Shown here piece after piece: positions 52,092 through 59,473 of a DNA stretch of 64,000 nt. Below the pieces are notes generated by a model. The model ran no database searches, was not told the origin of the DNA, and saw nothing but the letters and a program-made list of their open reading frames with translations. Source of the stretch: Adlercreutzia equolifaciens (GTDB taxonomy: Bacteria > Actinomycetota > Coriobacteriia > Coriobacteriales > Eggerthellaceae). Position 1 is the stretch's first letter; each line of letters opens with the position of its first letter. A program made the position numbers and the translations under genes. The stretch spans positions 124,001 to 188,000 of the forward strand of contig NZ_JARFIK010000002.1 in the NCBI RefSeq assembly GCF_029076695.1, given 5' to 3'.

Positions 52092-54821
52092 ATGGCACGC
52101 AATGAAACCGAATCGATGGCGAAGTTCAGCCGTCGTAGCTTCCTGAAGGCTACAGCGGCGGGTATGGCCGCTGCGGCGGCAGTGGCTTCCGGCTGCGCAC
52201 CGAGCAACGAGCCCTTGTCCGGCACTGGTGAGGAAGGCGCGATCGTCAATGCGGCTGCCTTACCTGAGCAGTCGGTCGATCGAATGATTGCTCAAGGGGA
52301 AGGCTCGTGGCTGCCCTTTGCTTGCGAGACGGGCAATGGCTGTGCCGGCCGGTGCCGGAAATTCGCCTACGTAGTGGATGATGCGGTTGTGCGCATTAAG
52401 ACCGATGAGAGCGAGGAAGATAGCTCGGTGAACCCTCAGCGGAGAGCCTGCCTGAAGGGTCGCGCCCGTCGTCAGGAAATATTCGGGCCGAGTCGCATAC
52501 GATACCCCATGAAACGTAAAGGATGGAAGCCTGGCGGCGGCGCCAACTCGAATGGAGAAATGCGCGGCAAGGACGAGTGGGAGATTATTAGCTGGGACGA
52601 GGCTTTGGATCTGGCGGCTTCTGAAATCAAGCGCATATACGAGAGCTATGGTCCTACCGCCGTGCTCGGAAGCACCTACGCAGATCCCTATAAGAGCATT
52701 ATGTGCGCCATGGGCGGTTATGTTGATGTGATCGACACGCAGTCGCCGGGAGCTTCAGGTGTGGGAACGCTCTACTTCGGAGCCAACGCTTTAGGCATCG
52801 GTGGATTGAATGATTTCCAGGATTATGTGAATGCCGATTATATTGTGTTTGAAGGTGCTAATGTCGGCTGGTCGGCCCAGAGTCACCTCATTCACTTTCA
52901 GGAGGCAAAGGAGCGCGGCGCCAAATTCATCAGCATTGGTCCTGACCGCAATGCAACAGCCTCACAATTAGAGGCGCTTTGGATTCCGGTGAGACCCGGC
53001 ACGGACACTGCCTTCCTTCTGGGCGTGATGGGTGAAATGGTCAAATTGGACGATGAGCAGGGTGGCGTCATCGATCATGACTTCTTGGATAAGTATTGCG
53101 TTGGCTTTGACGATGCGCATATGCCGGCGGACGCTAAGCTGAAGGAGAGCTTCGAAGGGTATCTGCGCGGTACGTACGATGGCGTAGAGAAGAACGCTGA
53201 ATGGGCAACTATTATCTGCGGGACTCCCGTCGACTTGATCAAGGAATTTGCCCAGATTTGCGCAAAAGACAACAATGTGGCCTATATTTATAGCTGCGGT
53301 GCCGCGCGCAATGTGGGTGCGGAAAACTTCCCTCAAGCGGTGTTTACCCTCGCCTGGATGGGTGGTCATGTGGGAAGGCCCGGCAATTGCATCGGCAACA
53401 ACATGTTCGCCTTTGGCATTCCCGGACAAACGGTCGCCACGTCTGCGTCAGGCACCTGTCTTCCGCAGGAGAACCCCACTAAGAACATCTATTTGCATGC
53501 TCCTGTCATGTGGCGCTCTATTCTTCAGGGCAAAACGGTCTGCTACGAGGACGAGGCATCTCCAATGCCCGCCTATCATCCGGGTGTGGAGCATGATATC
53601 GACATCAAAATGATTCTCAACGGCACGAACAACTACTTCAATGCCAAAATTGACGCTTTCAATGCGGTTAGGGTGTTTCGTCAGTGCGAATTTGTTATGG
53701 CAAGTGGTATCAATGCCACAACGCCGGCGCTTTATTCCGACATCGTGCTCCCTACCTGTTCGCCATGGGAGGGCGATCTGCAGGAAAACGTATGGCCCAG
53801 TCTCGCTGGTGACACGTCGGAATTAGGGTCGGCGCTGGGTACCGCGCTGCTCCCTGCGCGTACGGCGCTAGTTCCTCCACTTTACGAAGCGAAGTCGCGT
53901 ACTCAGTTAGCCATGGAGTTGGCAGAGCGTCTTGGACTGGATACTTCGACGCTGTTCGTGAACGAGGCCCAGGCCGCCTTCGATTGTCTGGCAAGCGCCG
54001 TCTCCATGGACGCTGCAGGTGAGGCGACGCCCATTATTGGGTTTACCCAGGACGTCATCGATGAGTTTGGTGTGGTTCTTGAGTCGCGCGAGGGCCTCAT
54101 CGACTACCGCGACTTTATTGAACAGGGCGGCTACCAGGTTCGCCGAGAAGAGGGCGATGCTTTCTCGAAGAACTACGGCTATTTGGCCTATATCACCGAC
54201 CCGGAAGCCAATCCGATTCCCACTACGCCGTCGGGCAAATTCGAAATCTACTGCCAGACGAAGGCTGATGTTTTCAATGCCTCGGGTTTGTCGGAGGAGC
54301 CTATTAAGCCGTACCCCAATTATTTTGTGCCCACATCGGGCTATGAGCACACCTTCGCCGATTGGGATGCCCAGGTTAAAGGGGACTATCCATTCCAGAT
54401 TTTCAACTTACACCACCTGCGTCGTATTCACAGCTCCGACTATGAGCCTTGGGTGCAGGACGCCTTCAAAGCTCCGGTATATATTAGTCTCGAGGACGCG
54501 GAGGCGAAGGGTCTGAAGGCAGGTGACACGATTGAGCTGACGAGTCCGCACGGAGGGCGCATGCGCCGTAAGTGTCAACCCATGGCATCTGTTATGCCGG
54601 GCTGCGTAGGGTTGACCCATGGGGGACATCTAAAGCTTGATGAGAGCGATCCCGACAACTGGGTCGATATTGGATCGTGCGATAACAGTTTGACGGCACC
54701 GGTGATGAGCAATTACATGCCCTCTCTGTCGGGCTACAACAATGCTGTTGTGAACTTCGAGAAGTGCGATGTCGAAGTGGACTTCGCGTACGACAGCGAC
54801 CCCTTTGAAAACGCAAAGTAA
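52092..54821 (+). CDS. Tat-exported molybdopterin oxidoreductase
   Basis: 909-aa catalytic subunit of the DMSO-reductase family. The twin-arginine signal SRRSFLKA (Arg14-Arg15) is followed by an Ala-rich helix ending ASGC, a possible lipobox at Cys35. The [4Fe-4S] ligands are Cys78, Cys84, Cys88 and Cys120, with an unusual C-x5-C start. GAGAGGAGAG precedes the ATG. Codons are visibly richer in A/T than in neighbouring genes. With its ferredoxin and chaperone genes this is a complete export-and-assembly set. Substrate unknown; respiratory reductase or catechol-type dehydroxylase are options. Confidence 0.88.
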   Translation: MARNETESMAKFSRRSFLKATAAGMAAAAAVASGCAPSNEPLSGTGEEGAIVNAAALPEQSVDRMIAQGEGSWLPFACETGNGCAGRCRKFAYVVDDAVVRIKTDESEEDSSVNPQRRACLKGRARRQEIFGPSRIRYPMKRKGWKPGGGANSNGEMRGKDEWEIISWDEALDLAASEIKRIYESYGPTAVLGSTYADPYKSIMCAMGGYVDVIDTQSPGASGVGTLYFGANALGIGGLNDFQDYVNADYIVFEGANVGWSAQSHLIHFQEAKERGAKFISIGPDRNATASQLEALWIPVRPGTDTAFLLGVMGEMVKLDDEQGGVIDHDFLDKYCVGFDDAHMPADAKLKESFEGYLRGTYDGVEKNAEWATIICGTPVDLIKEFAQICAKDNNVAYIYSCGAARNVGAENFPQAVFTLAWMGGHVGRPGNCIGNNMFAFGIPGQTVATSASGTCLPQENPTKNIYLHAPVMWRSILQGKTVCYEDEASPMPAYHPGVEHDIDIKMILNGTNNYFNAKIDAFNAVRVFRQCEFVMASGINATTPALYSDIVLPTCSPWEGDLQENVWPSLAGDTSELGSALGTALLPARTALVPPLYEAKSRTQLAMELAERLGLDTSTLFVNEAQAAFDCLASAVSMDAAGEATPIIGFTQDVIDEFGVVLESREGLIDYRDFIEQGGYQVRREEGDAFSKNYGYLAYITDPEANPIPTTPSGKFEIYCQTKADVFNASGLSEEPIKPYPNYFVPTSGYEHTFADWDAQVKGDYPFQIFNLHHLRRIHSSDYEPWVQDAFKAPVYISLEDAEAKGLKAGDTIELTSPHGGRMRRKCQPMASVMPGCVGLTHGGHLKLDESDPDNWVDIGSCDNSLTAPVMSNYMPSLSGYNNAVVNFEKCDVEVDFAYDSDPFENAK

Positions 54822-54839
54822 TCTGGGAGGAGTTCAACG

Positions 54840-55421
54840 ATGTCTTTGGGATTCTATTTCGACGCGACTAAATGCACGGGATGCCGTACTTGCCAGGTGG
54901 CCTGTTTGGAGAGATTCGATGTGGCGGAGATGGGGGTGCATCCCCGTCGAGTGACTACCTACGAGTTTGGCTCTTACCCGGGTCCCTCTATTGTGCACCT
55001 GTCAATAGGATGCAACCACTGCGATAGCCCTGCCTGTGTGGAAGTGTGCCCGACGGGTGCTTTAGCGAAGGACGCGGAGACGGGCGTCGTGATGCAGGAC
55101 ACCACCGTGTGCATCGGCTGCCAATCCTGTGTGAACGCCTGTCCCTACGGTGCCCCCCAATACGTAAGCGCCGAGGGCTATACGAAAAAGTGCGACTCTT
55201 GTAAGACCTTGCGCGATGCGGGCATGGTGCCGCAATGCGTAACGAGCTGCATGAATCGAGCTCTTGACTTTGGTGAGCTTGATGCTTTGCGTGCCAAGTA
55301 CGGTGATGACCTTGTGCAACAGATGGGTGCTATGCCCGATGCGGGGGTGACAAGCCCCAATCTTCTTATCAAGATGATGAGCGTCCCTGCAGGTGAAGGC
55401 CGCGTTATCGAGGATTTGTAG
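54840..55421 (+). CDS. 4Fe-4S ferredoxin subunit of the second oxidoreductase
   Basis: 193-aa DmsB/NrfC-type electron carrier. Cys groups: CTGCRTCQVAC, CNHCDSPACVEVCPTG, CIGCQSCVNACPYG and CDSC...CVTSCM, giving up to four [4Fe-4S] centres. It has no signal peptide, so it is probably exported with the Tat-bearing partner 18 bp upstream. TGGGAGGAG precedes the ATG. A hairpin separates it from the chaperone gene. Confidence 0.9.
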   Translation: MSLGFYFDATKCTGCRTCQVACLERFDVAEMGVHPRRVTTYEFGSYPGPSIVHLSIGCNHCDSPACVEVCPTGALAKDAETGVVMQDTTVCIGCQSCVNACPYGAPQYVSAEGYTKKCDSCKTLRDAGMVPQCVTSCMNRALDFGELDALRAKYGDDLVQQMGAMPDAGVTSPNLLIKMMSVPAGEGRVIEDL

Positions 55422-55429
55422 CAGACAGA

Positions 55430-55456
55430 GCGGGGGGCGCCCAGTGCGCCCCCCGC
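55430..55456 (+). terminator. Intra-operon hairpin ahead of the chaperone gene
   Basis: GCGGGGGGCGC (55430-55440) pairs perfectly with GCGCCCCCCGC (55446-55456) around CCAGT. It starts 8 bp after the ferredoxin stop and lies 18 bp before the TorD-like start. Without a T-run it may be a partial terminator or an mRNA stabiliser that lowers chaperone output. Confidence 0.55.
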
Positions 55457-55474
55457 CTGGGAGCGAAAGGGGGA

Positions 55475-56269
55475 ATGACGGTGAACGAAGATCTTCGAGA
55501 GCTAGAAGAATTGCTGGCTGCGCGTACCTACCTGTACGCAGCGTTCCATAATGTGTTTTGCGGCCCCATGACAGCTGAGCTGCTGGATCGGTGGATCTCG
55601 TCGGCGACGCTTGACGCACTTGAGCCCTTTGCCGCCGAAAACCCTGCTCTGAGCGCATTTCGTCGCTTTCTTGAAGAGCTTGACGTGGAGCGAGTGCTCG
55701 AGGGCGCCCCGAGCGAGTACGTTCGCATGTTTGTAGGGCCAGGCGTGCCCGAAAGCCCCTGTTGGGGTGCGCTTTATATGGGGGGTGAGCCCTGTTTGTT
55801 CCAAGAAGAGACATTGGCAGTGCGGCGGTGCTATCAACAGGCGGGTTGGCAAACCGCGCGTTTCCACCGGATAGACGAGACCCATGTTGCGCTGGAGGCG
55901 CAGTTTATGGCGTTCGAGTCAGCGCAAGCCCTCAAGGCTCTTGAGGAGCATCATCTGGAAGATTTTGCGCGAGCCATGCGTAATCAGCTTCAGTTTTTGC
56001 AGAAGCACCTCGCTCCGTGGCTGCCCCGTTTTGTTGAGACTGCCCATTTGACAAAAGGGGGAGTTCTGTACCCTTGGATGGTACATGCATTTGCGGAGTT
56101 CGTCGACAATGACCGGGTATTTTGCGGCGAGGCGATCGCCTATGGAGAAGAGGGCCTTTCGAGGGTCGTTGACAGCGCGCTTCCCGGTCCTCTGGCACCT
56201 GATCTGCCGCTTTGGAAGTCCTGTCGCCTTCCTTTTTCGGACGATAACTGGCTGGCCGCTATAGAGTGA
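55475..56269 (+). CDS. TorD/DmsD-family molybdoenzyme chaperone
   Basis: 264-aa cytoplasmic chaperone that binds the Tat signal of a molybdoenzyme and aids cofactor insertion. All-helical sequence with a segment like ESPCWGALYM (~91-100) and the family E-x-x-H-(V/I)-x-x-E-x-x-FM motif (IDETHVALEAQFMAFE). GAAAGGGGG precedes the start. Its place directly after the catalytic and ferredoxin genes shows which enzyme it serves. Confidence 0.85.
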   Translation: MTVNEDLRELEELLAARTYLYAAFHNVFCGPMTAELLDRWISSATLDALEPFAAENPALSAFRRFLEELDVERVLEGAPSEYVRMFVGPGVPESPCWGALYMGGEPCLFQEETLAVRRCYQQAGWQTARFHRIDETHVALEAQFMAFESAQALKALEEHHLEDFARAMRNQLQFLQKHLAPWLPRFVETAHLTKGGVLYPWMVHAFAEFVDNDRVFCGEAIAYGEEGLSRVVDSALPGPLAPDLPLWKSCRLPFSDDNWLAAIE

Positions 56270-56342
56270 AGCGGCGGCGCGAAAGCTGCCATGATAAACT
56301 GATGCCAATCAGGTATTTGAGCGTGCTGACCGAGGGTCCCAT

Positions 56343-56372
56343 GAGACAGCCAACCGTCCGACTGGTCTCATT
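56343..56372. repeat. Single copy of the GCCAACCGTC...GTCTCATT motif
   Basis: Bases 56348-56372 closely match the 25-base arms of the element at 50979-51192. GAGAC (56343) and GTCTC (56365-56369) also form a short dyad. It lies just ahead of the LysR gene and could be part of its promoter or a repeat fragment. Confidence 0.45.
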
Positions 56373-56404
56373 TGGGTGGTTATGGGATTTCGGGGGGGGA
56401 GCCA

Positions 56405-57298
56405 ATGAATCTTGCCCAGTTGCGCTATTTCAAGAAGCTGGCCGAAGTGGAGCATTATACGCAGGCAGCCGAGGCGCTTTTCATCACGCAGCCGGCGCTT
56501 TCGAACTCCATCAAGCAGCTGGAGCGCGAGTTGGGCGTGCCGCTGTTCGAGCCCACGGGACGCAATGTGCGCCTGACAAAATGGGGCCGCGAGTACTACG
56601 AGTACGTAGCGGCCGGCTTGCACAGCATCGACAAGGGGACGAGCATTGCCCAGGAACACGCCTCCAGCCTTTCGGGCACGGTGGATGTGGGCACGGTGTA
56701 TACCGTTCAGGACAGCATCCTCCCGCGTCTTTTGCAAGAGTATCGCAGCCGCTACGGTGGCGCGGTAGACGTACGGCTATATCAGGGGCTGACGAAGGCC
56801 CTTGTCGAAAAGGTAGAGCAGGGTGCATACGACCTAGCTCTCTGCGCCCGCGTTGAGCATAGGCCCAACCTGGAATTTGTGCCGCTGGGCGCGCAGGATC
56901 TAGTGGCCGTGGTGCACGAGGATCATCCGCTGGCTGGACGGTCGGCCATTGCGCTCTCTGACGTGGGCGATGCCCCGGTGGTTACCTATCGCCAAGGCAC
57001 CACCTTGGGCGATGAAGTGCACCGGTTCGTGGAGTGGTGCGGCGTGGCACTCCGCGAACGTCAGTGGTGTGACGACGAGATAACCCTCGGCAGCGTCATT
57101 GCGGCTGATCCGACCTTCGTGGGCATCTCTTTGGACACCTTGGGCTTGGCGCCTTTCCCGCAGTTGCGCACAGTGCGCCTGGAAGAGGCGCGCGCGGGCT
57201 TCCATCCCATCTATCTGGTTTATGACCGCAACCGCTATCAAACGCGCGCTGTCGAGAACATGATTGCCCTGGCCCGCGACTTAGCGGGACTCGCGTAG
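56405..57298 (+). CDS. LysR-family transcriptional regulator
   Basis: 297-aa regulator with an N-terminal LysR HTH (1-62; MNLAQLRYFKKLAEVEHYTQAAEALFITQPALSNSIKQLE is the classical start) and a periplasmic-binding-like effector domain from ~88. GGGGGGGAGCC precedes the ATG. It follows the second oxidoreductase operon on the same strand and may regulate it or a target elsewhere. Confidence 0.9.
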   Translation: MNLAQLRYFKKLAEVEHYTQAAEALFITQPALSNSIKQLERELGVPLFEPTGRNVRLTKWGREYYEYVAAGLHSIDKGTSIAQEHASSLSGTVDVGTVYTVQDSILPRLLQEYRSRYGGAVDVRLYQGLTKALVEKVEQGAYDLALCARVEHRPNLEFVPLGAQDLVAVVHEDHPLAGRSAIALSDVGDAPVVTYRQGTTLGDEVHRFVEWCGVALRERQWCDDEITLGSVIAADPTFVGISLDTLGLAPFPQLRTVRLEEARAGFHPIYLVYDRNRYQTRAVENMIALARDLAGLA

Positions 57299-57331
57299 GC
57301 TCCATGCTTGACTGAGCCTTCGGGGCTCGCC

Positions 57332-57470
57332 TAGGTTCCAGAATGGGTCAGTTTGGTTCCCTGACTTTGTTTCTCGGGGGTCTCCGACCTGGGGTTTCTT
57401 GGCGATGGGGAACCGATGCGGCAGGTTTTGGCACACTTCAGGGAACCAAATGGCGAGGTTTTGGAACCTA
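57332..57470. repeat. 139-bp palindromic repeat, second family copy
   Basis: TAGGTTCCA (57332-57340) mirrors TGGAACCTA (57462-57470), and TTTGGTTCCCTGA (57352-57364) mirrors TCAGGGAACCAAA (57438-57450); both pairs share the same centre at 57401. CTGGGGTTTCT in the middle and the outer arms match the element at 51016-51146. Confidence 0.7.
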
Positions 57471-57564
57471 GCAGCCTTAGCGCATCGTCGGATGCGAATG
57501 GGCCGGTGCCCCAAGGCCGTCGGGTGCGACAGCCTCTTTCCTGCGAAGACTTCGCGCAATGGAG

Positions 57565-57597
57565 CGCCCCGCCCCCGGAAGGAGTCGGGGCGGGGCG
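57565..57597. terminator. GC-rich hairpin after the acyl-CoA dehydrogenase gene
   Basis: CGCCCCGCCCC (57565-57575) pairs perfectly with GGGGCGGGGCG (57587-57597). It lies 60 bp downstream of the dehydrogenase stop on the minus strand and between convergent genes. No T-run is seen. Confidence 0.5.
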
Positions 57598-57656
57598 TGG
57601 AGGGGAGGGGTGCCGGGCAGCGCCGCGGCAAGGAATTGATGGGTTCGAGCTAGCGA

Positions 57657-58907
57657 CTAGGCATCTGCCGCGCCTTCAGCGGCCTCTTCAGCCGGGTACG
57701 GTGGCGTCTCGTCGAACTGGTAGCCAATCTGGCCGCCGTGCTTCTCACATTCACGGGCGATGGTGATGCGCTGCACCGTGGGCGCGCCCTCTTCGAGCCA
57801 CATGGCGCGGCAATCGCGGTACAGGCGCTCGGTGGGGCCGTAGGGGGAGTCCTCGAAGTAGCCGTCGCCCCCGAAGATCTCCAGCATCTCATCGGACACC
57901 AGCTTCACGGTATCGATGGACAAAAGCTTGCATATAGCGGCTTTCTCCTCGATATAGGGGCCATGGGGGTCGTTGTCGAAATCGCGGGCGAAGTCGTAGA
58001 CGGCGCAGCGCAGGGCGTGGATCATCATTTGCATGTTGGCAAGTTTCATCTTGATGGCCTGGCGTGTGGCAATGGGCTTGCCGAAGGTGACGCGGTTGGC
58101 CGCGCGGGCCAGTGACATCTCCAACATGCGCTGGGCCATACCCAAATTCGAGCAGGCGATGTGCACACGCGACACCGACAGCGAATGGATGGCCACCTCC
58201 ATGCCCTGGCCCTCTTCGCCAAGGAGGTACATCGGATCAAGCTTCACGTTGGTGAACTTGAGGCCCGCGTGGCCGGCCCCGCGACAGCCCATCATGTGGG
58301 GCATGGGAATGGTCTCGAAGCCTTCGGCATCAACGGGCACGAAGAACGCCGACAGGCGCGTGTCCTTCGGGTCGTCGGGGTTGGTGACGGCGATGACATA
58401 GGTGAAGTCCGAGCAGTCGGTATGGGAAATGAGCCACTTCTCGCCGTTGAGGATGTAGTTGCCATCCTCGTCCTTGATGGCCGTGGTGTGCAGGTCGGCT
58501 CCCGTGCCGCCTGTCTGTTCAGTGATGGCGAAGTTGCAGTAGATGGACTTGTCCTGGAACTTGTTCATATAGCGGGCCTTGAGCTCGGGCTTGCCGTAAT
58601 CGTCCAGGATGCGCCAGTTCATGTCGGCGGCATGGTGCAGATGCATACGCATGCCGCCCGGTCCGCGCGAGAACTCCTCCTGCACGCGCAGGATTTCCTG
58701 CTCGTTCAAGTTCCAGCCGCCGTACTCGGCCGGCAGGTAAAAGCGGTACAGATCGTTCTCGCGGGCCAGATCGTAGAAGGCCTCGGGGAACTTGTTGGTA
58801 ACCTCGATCTCCTTCTGCATCTCTTCGAAGGGGCCTTCGGCCAGGGCGCGAATACGCTGGAGGTAAGCCTCGAACTCCTCGTCAGTGATGGTGGCGTTGG
58901 GATTCAT
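57657..58907 (-). CDS. Acyl-CoA dehydrogenase family protein
   Basis: 416-aa flavoprotein that oxidises acyl-CoA to enoyl-CoA (or the reverse). An N-terminal helical domain (1-120) is followed by the FAD-binding beta domain with CNFAITEQTGGTGADLHTTA (~125-145), and the C-terminal helical domain has GGDGYFEDSPYGPTERLYRDC, with a Glu in the usual catalytic region. The start at 58907 has AAAGGAGG upstream; a longer frame upstream is A/T-rich leader. No electron-transfer flavoprotein gene is beside it. Confidence 0.88.
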   Translation of the reverse strand: MNPNATITDEEFEAYLQRIRALAEGPFEEMQKEIEVTNKFPEAFYDLARENDLYRFYLPAEYGGWNLNEQEILRVQEEFSRGPGGMRMHLHHAADMNWRILDDYGKPELKARYMNKFQDKSIYCNFAITEQTGGTGADLHTTAIKDEDGNYILNGEKWLISHTDCSDFTYVIAVTNPDDPKDTRLSAFFVPVDAEGFETIPMPHMMGCRGAGHAGLKFTNVKLDPMYLLGEEGQGMEVAIHSLSVSRVHIACSNLGMAQRMLEMSLARAANRVTFGKPIATRQAIKMKLANMQMMIHALRCAVYDFARDFDNDPHGPYIEEKAAICKLLSIDTVKLVSDEMLEIFGGDGYFEDSPYGPTERLYRDCRAMWLEEGAPTVQRITIARECEKHGGQIGYQFDETPPYPAEEAAEGAADA

Positions 58908-59207
58908 GGGGCCTCCTTTGGCGGTGTGCGCGCAATTTCCGTTGCCTGCATCATGCCCGATTTTCGGAGAGGAATCCAATTGGCTCTTGCGCCCTTTCAG
59001 GGCGAAATCCATAAGCAAGAAAAATAATTCCATAAGGAGAAGAATTGGATAGCTGCTTCCGTCGGGCATCTGACGGAAGATCGCGCAGAAGAACAAAAAT
59101 CTATTGCCGTAAAGTCAATAATCGCCTTTTGAACAGGGTTTTTATCGTTCGATTTTCTCTTTTCAACGAAAAGTTACAACATGGCAACGAAAGATATGGA
59201 GGACTGA

Positions 59208-59435
59208 ATGACTATTGACTATCTTTCAAGAATGCGCAAAGGAAAGAAATCCCTGGTCATTTACCCTTTTTCTTGTAACAAAAGGCTTTACGGCGTTGCC
59301 AAAGTGTTGCTAATATTACACTTACAAGTGAGAGCTTGTGTTTTGGCATGTCCGGTATTAGATGTGCCTGTTGATCAGCAAAAAGGCCTTTGCTTAATCA
59401 GGGAAGCGAGGGCGCTAAGTCCTGAGAAGAGGTAA
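59208..59435 (+). CDS. Possible 75-aa leader protein
   Basis: The ATG is preceded by TATGGAGGACTGA, an excellent ribosome-binding site. The product (MTIDYLSRMRKGKKSLVIYP...) matches no family I know; it has a basic start and a weak hydrophobic middle. Its stop codon falls at the edge of the hairpin 59421-59454, so it might act as a leader peptide. The weak codon pattern keeps confidence low. Confidence 0.3.
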   Translation: MTIDYLSRMRKGKKSLVIYPFSCNKRLYGVAKVLLILHLQVRACVLACPVLDVPVDQQKGLCLIREARALSPEKR

Positions 59436-59454
59436 TCAGGGACCTCTTCTCAGG
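59421..59454 (+). terminator. Perfect 13-bp hairpin 20 bp before the surface protein gene
   Basis: CCTGAGAAGAGGT (59421-59433) pairs with ACCTCTTCTCAGG (59442-59454). It could end a leader transcript (attenuation) or protect the 5' end of the surface protein mRNA. Confidence 0.6.
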
Positions 59455-59473
59455 CACAGAGAAAGATAGATAT

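Larger units (their letters stand above)
57299..57656. other. 358-bp intergenic region between convergent genes
   Basis: It holds the palindromic repeat 57332-57470 and the GC-rich hairpin 57565-57597 (own entries). The stretch between (57471-57564) has no visible feature. Confidence 0.5.
58908..59473. other. 566-bp intergenic region, A/T-rich in the middle
   Basis: Between the acyl-CoA dehydrogenase (minus) and the giant surface protein (plus). TTCCGTC (59057-59063) mirrors GACGGAA (59072-59078). From ~59030 to 59330 it is markedly richer in A/T, which suits promoters for both genes. It also contains a possible small open frame (59208-59435) and the hairpin 59421-59454. Confidence 0.5.
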
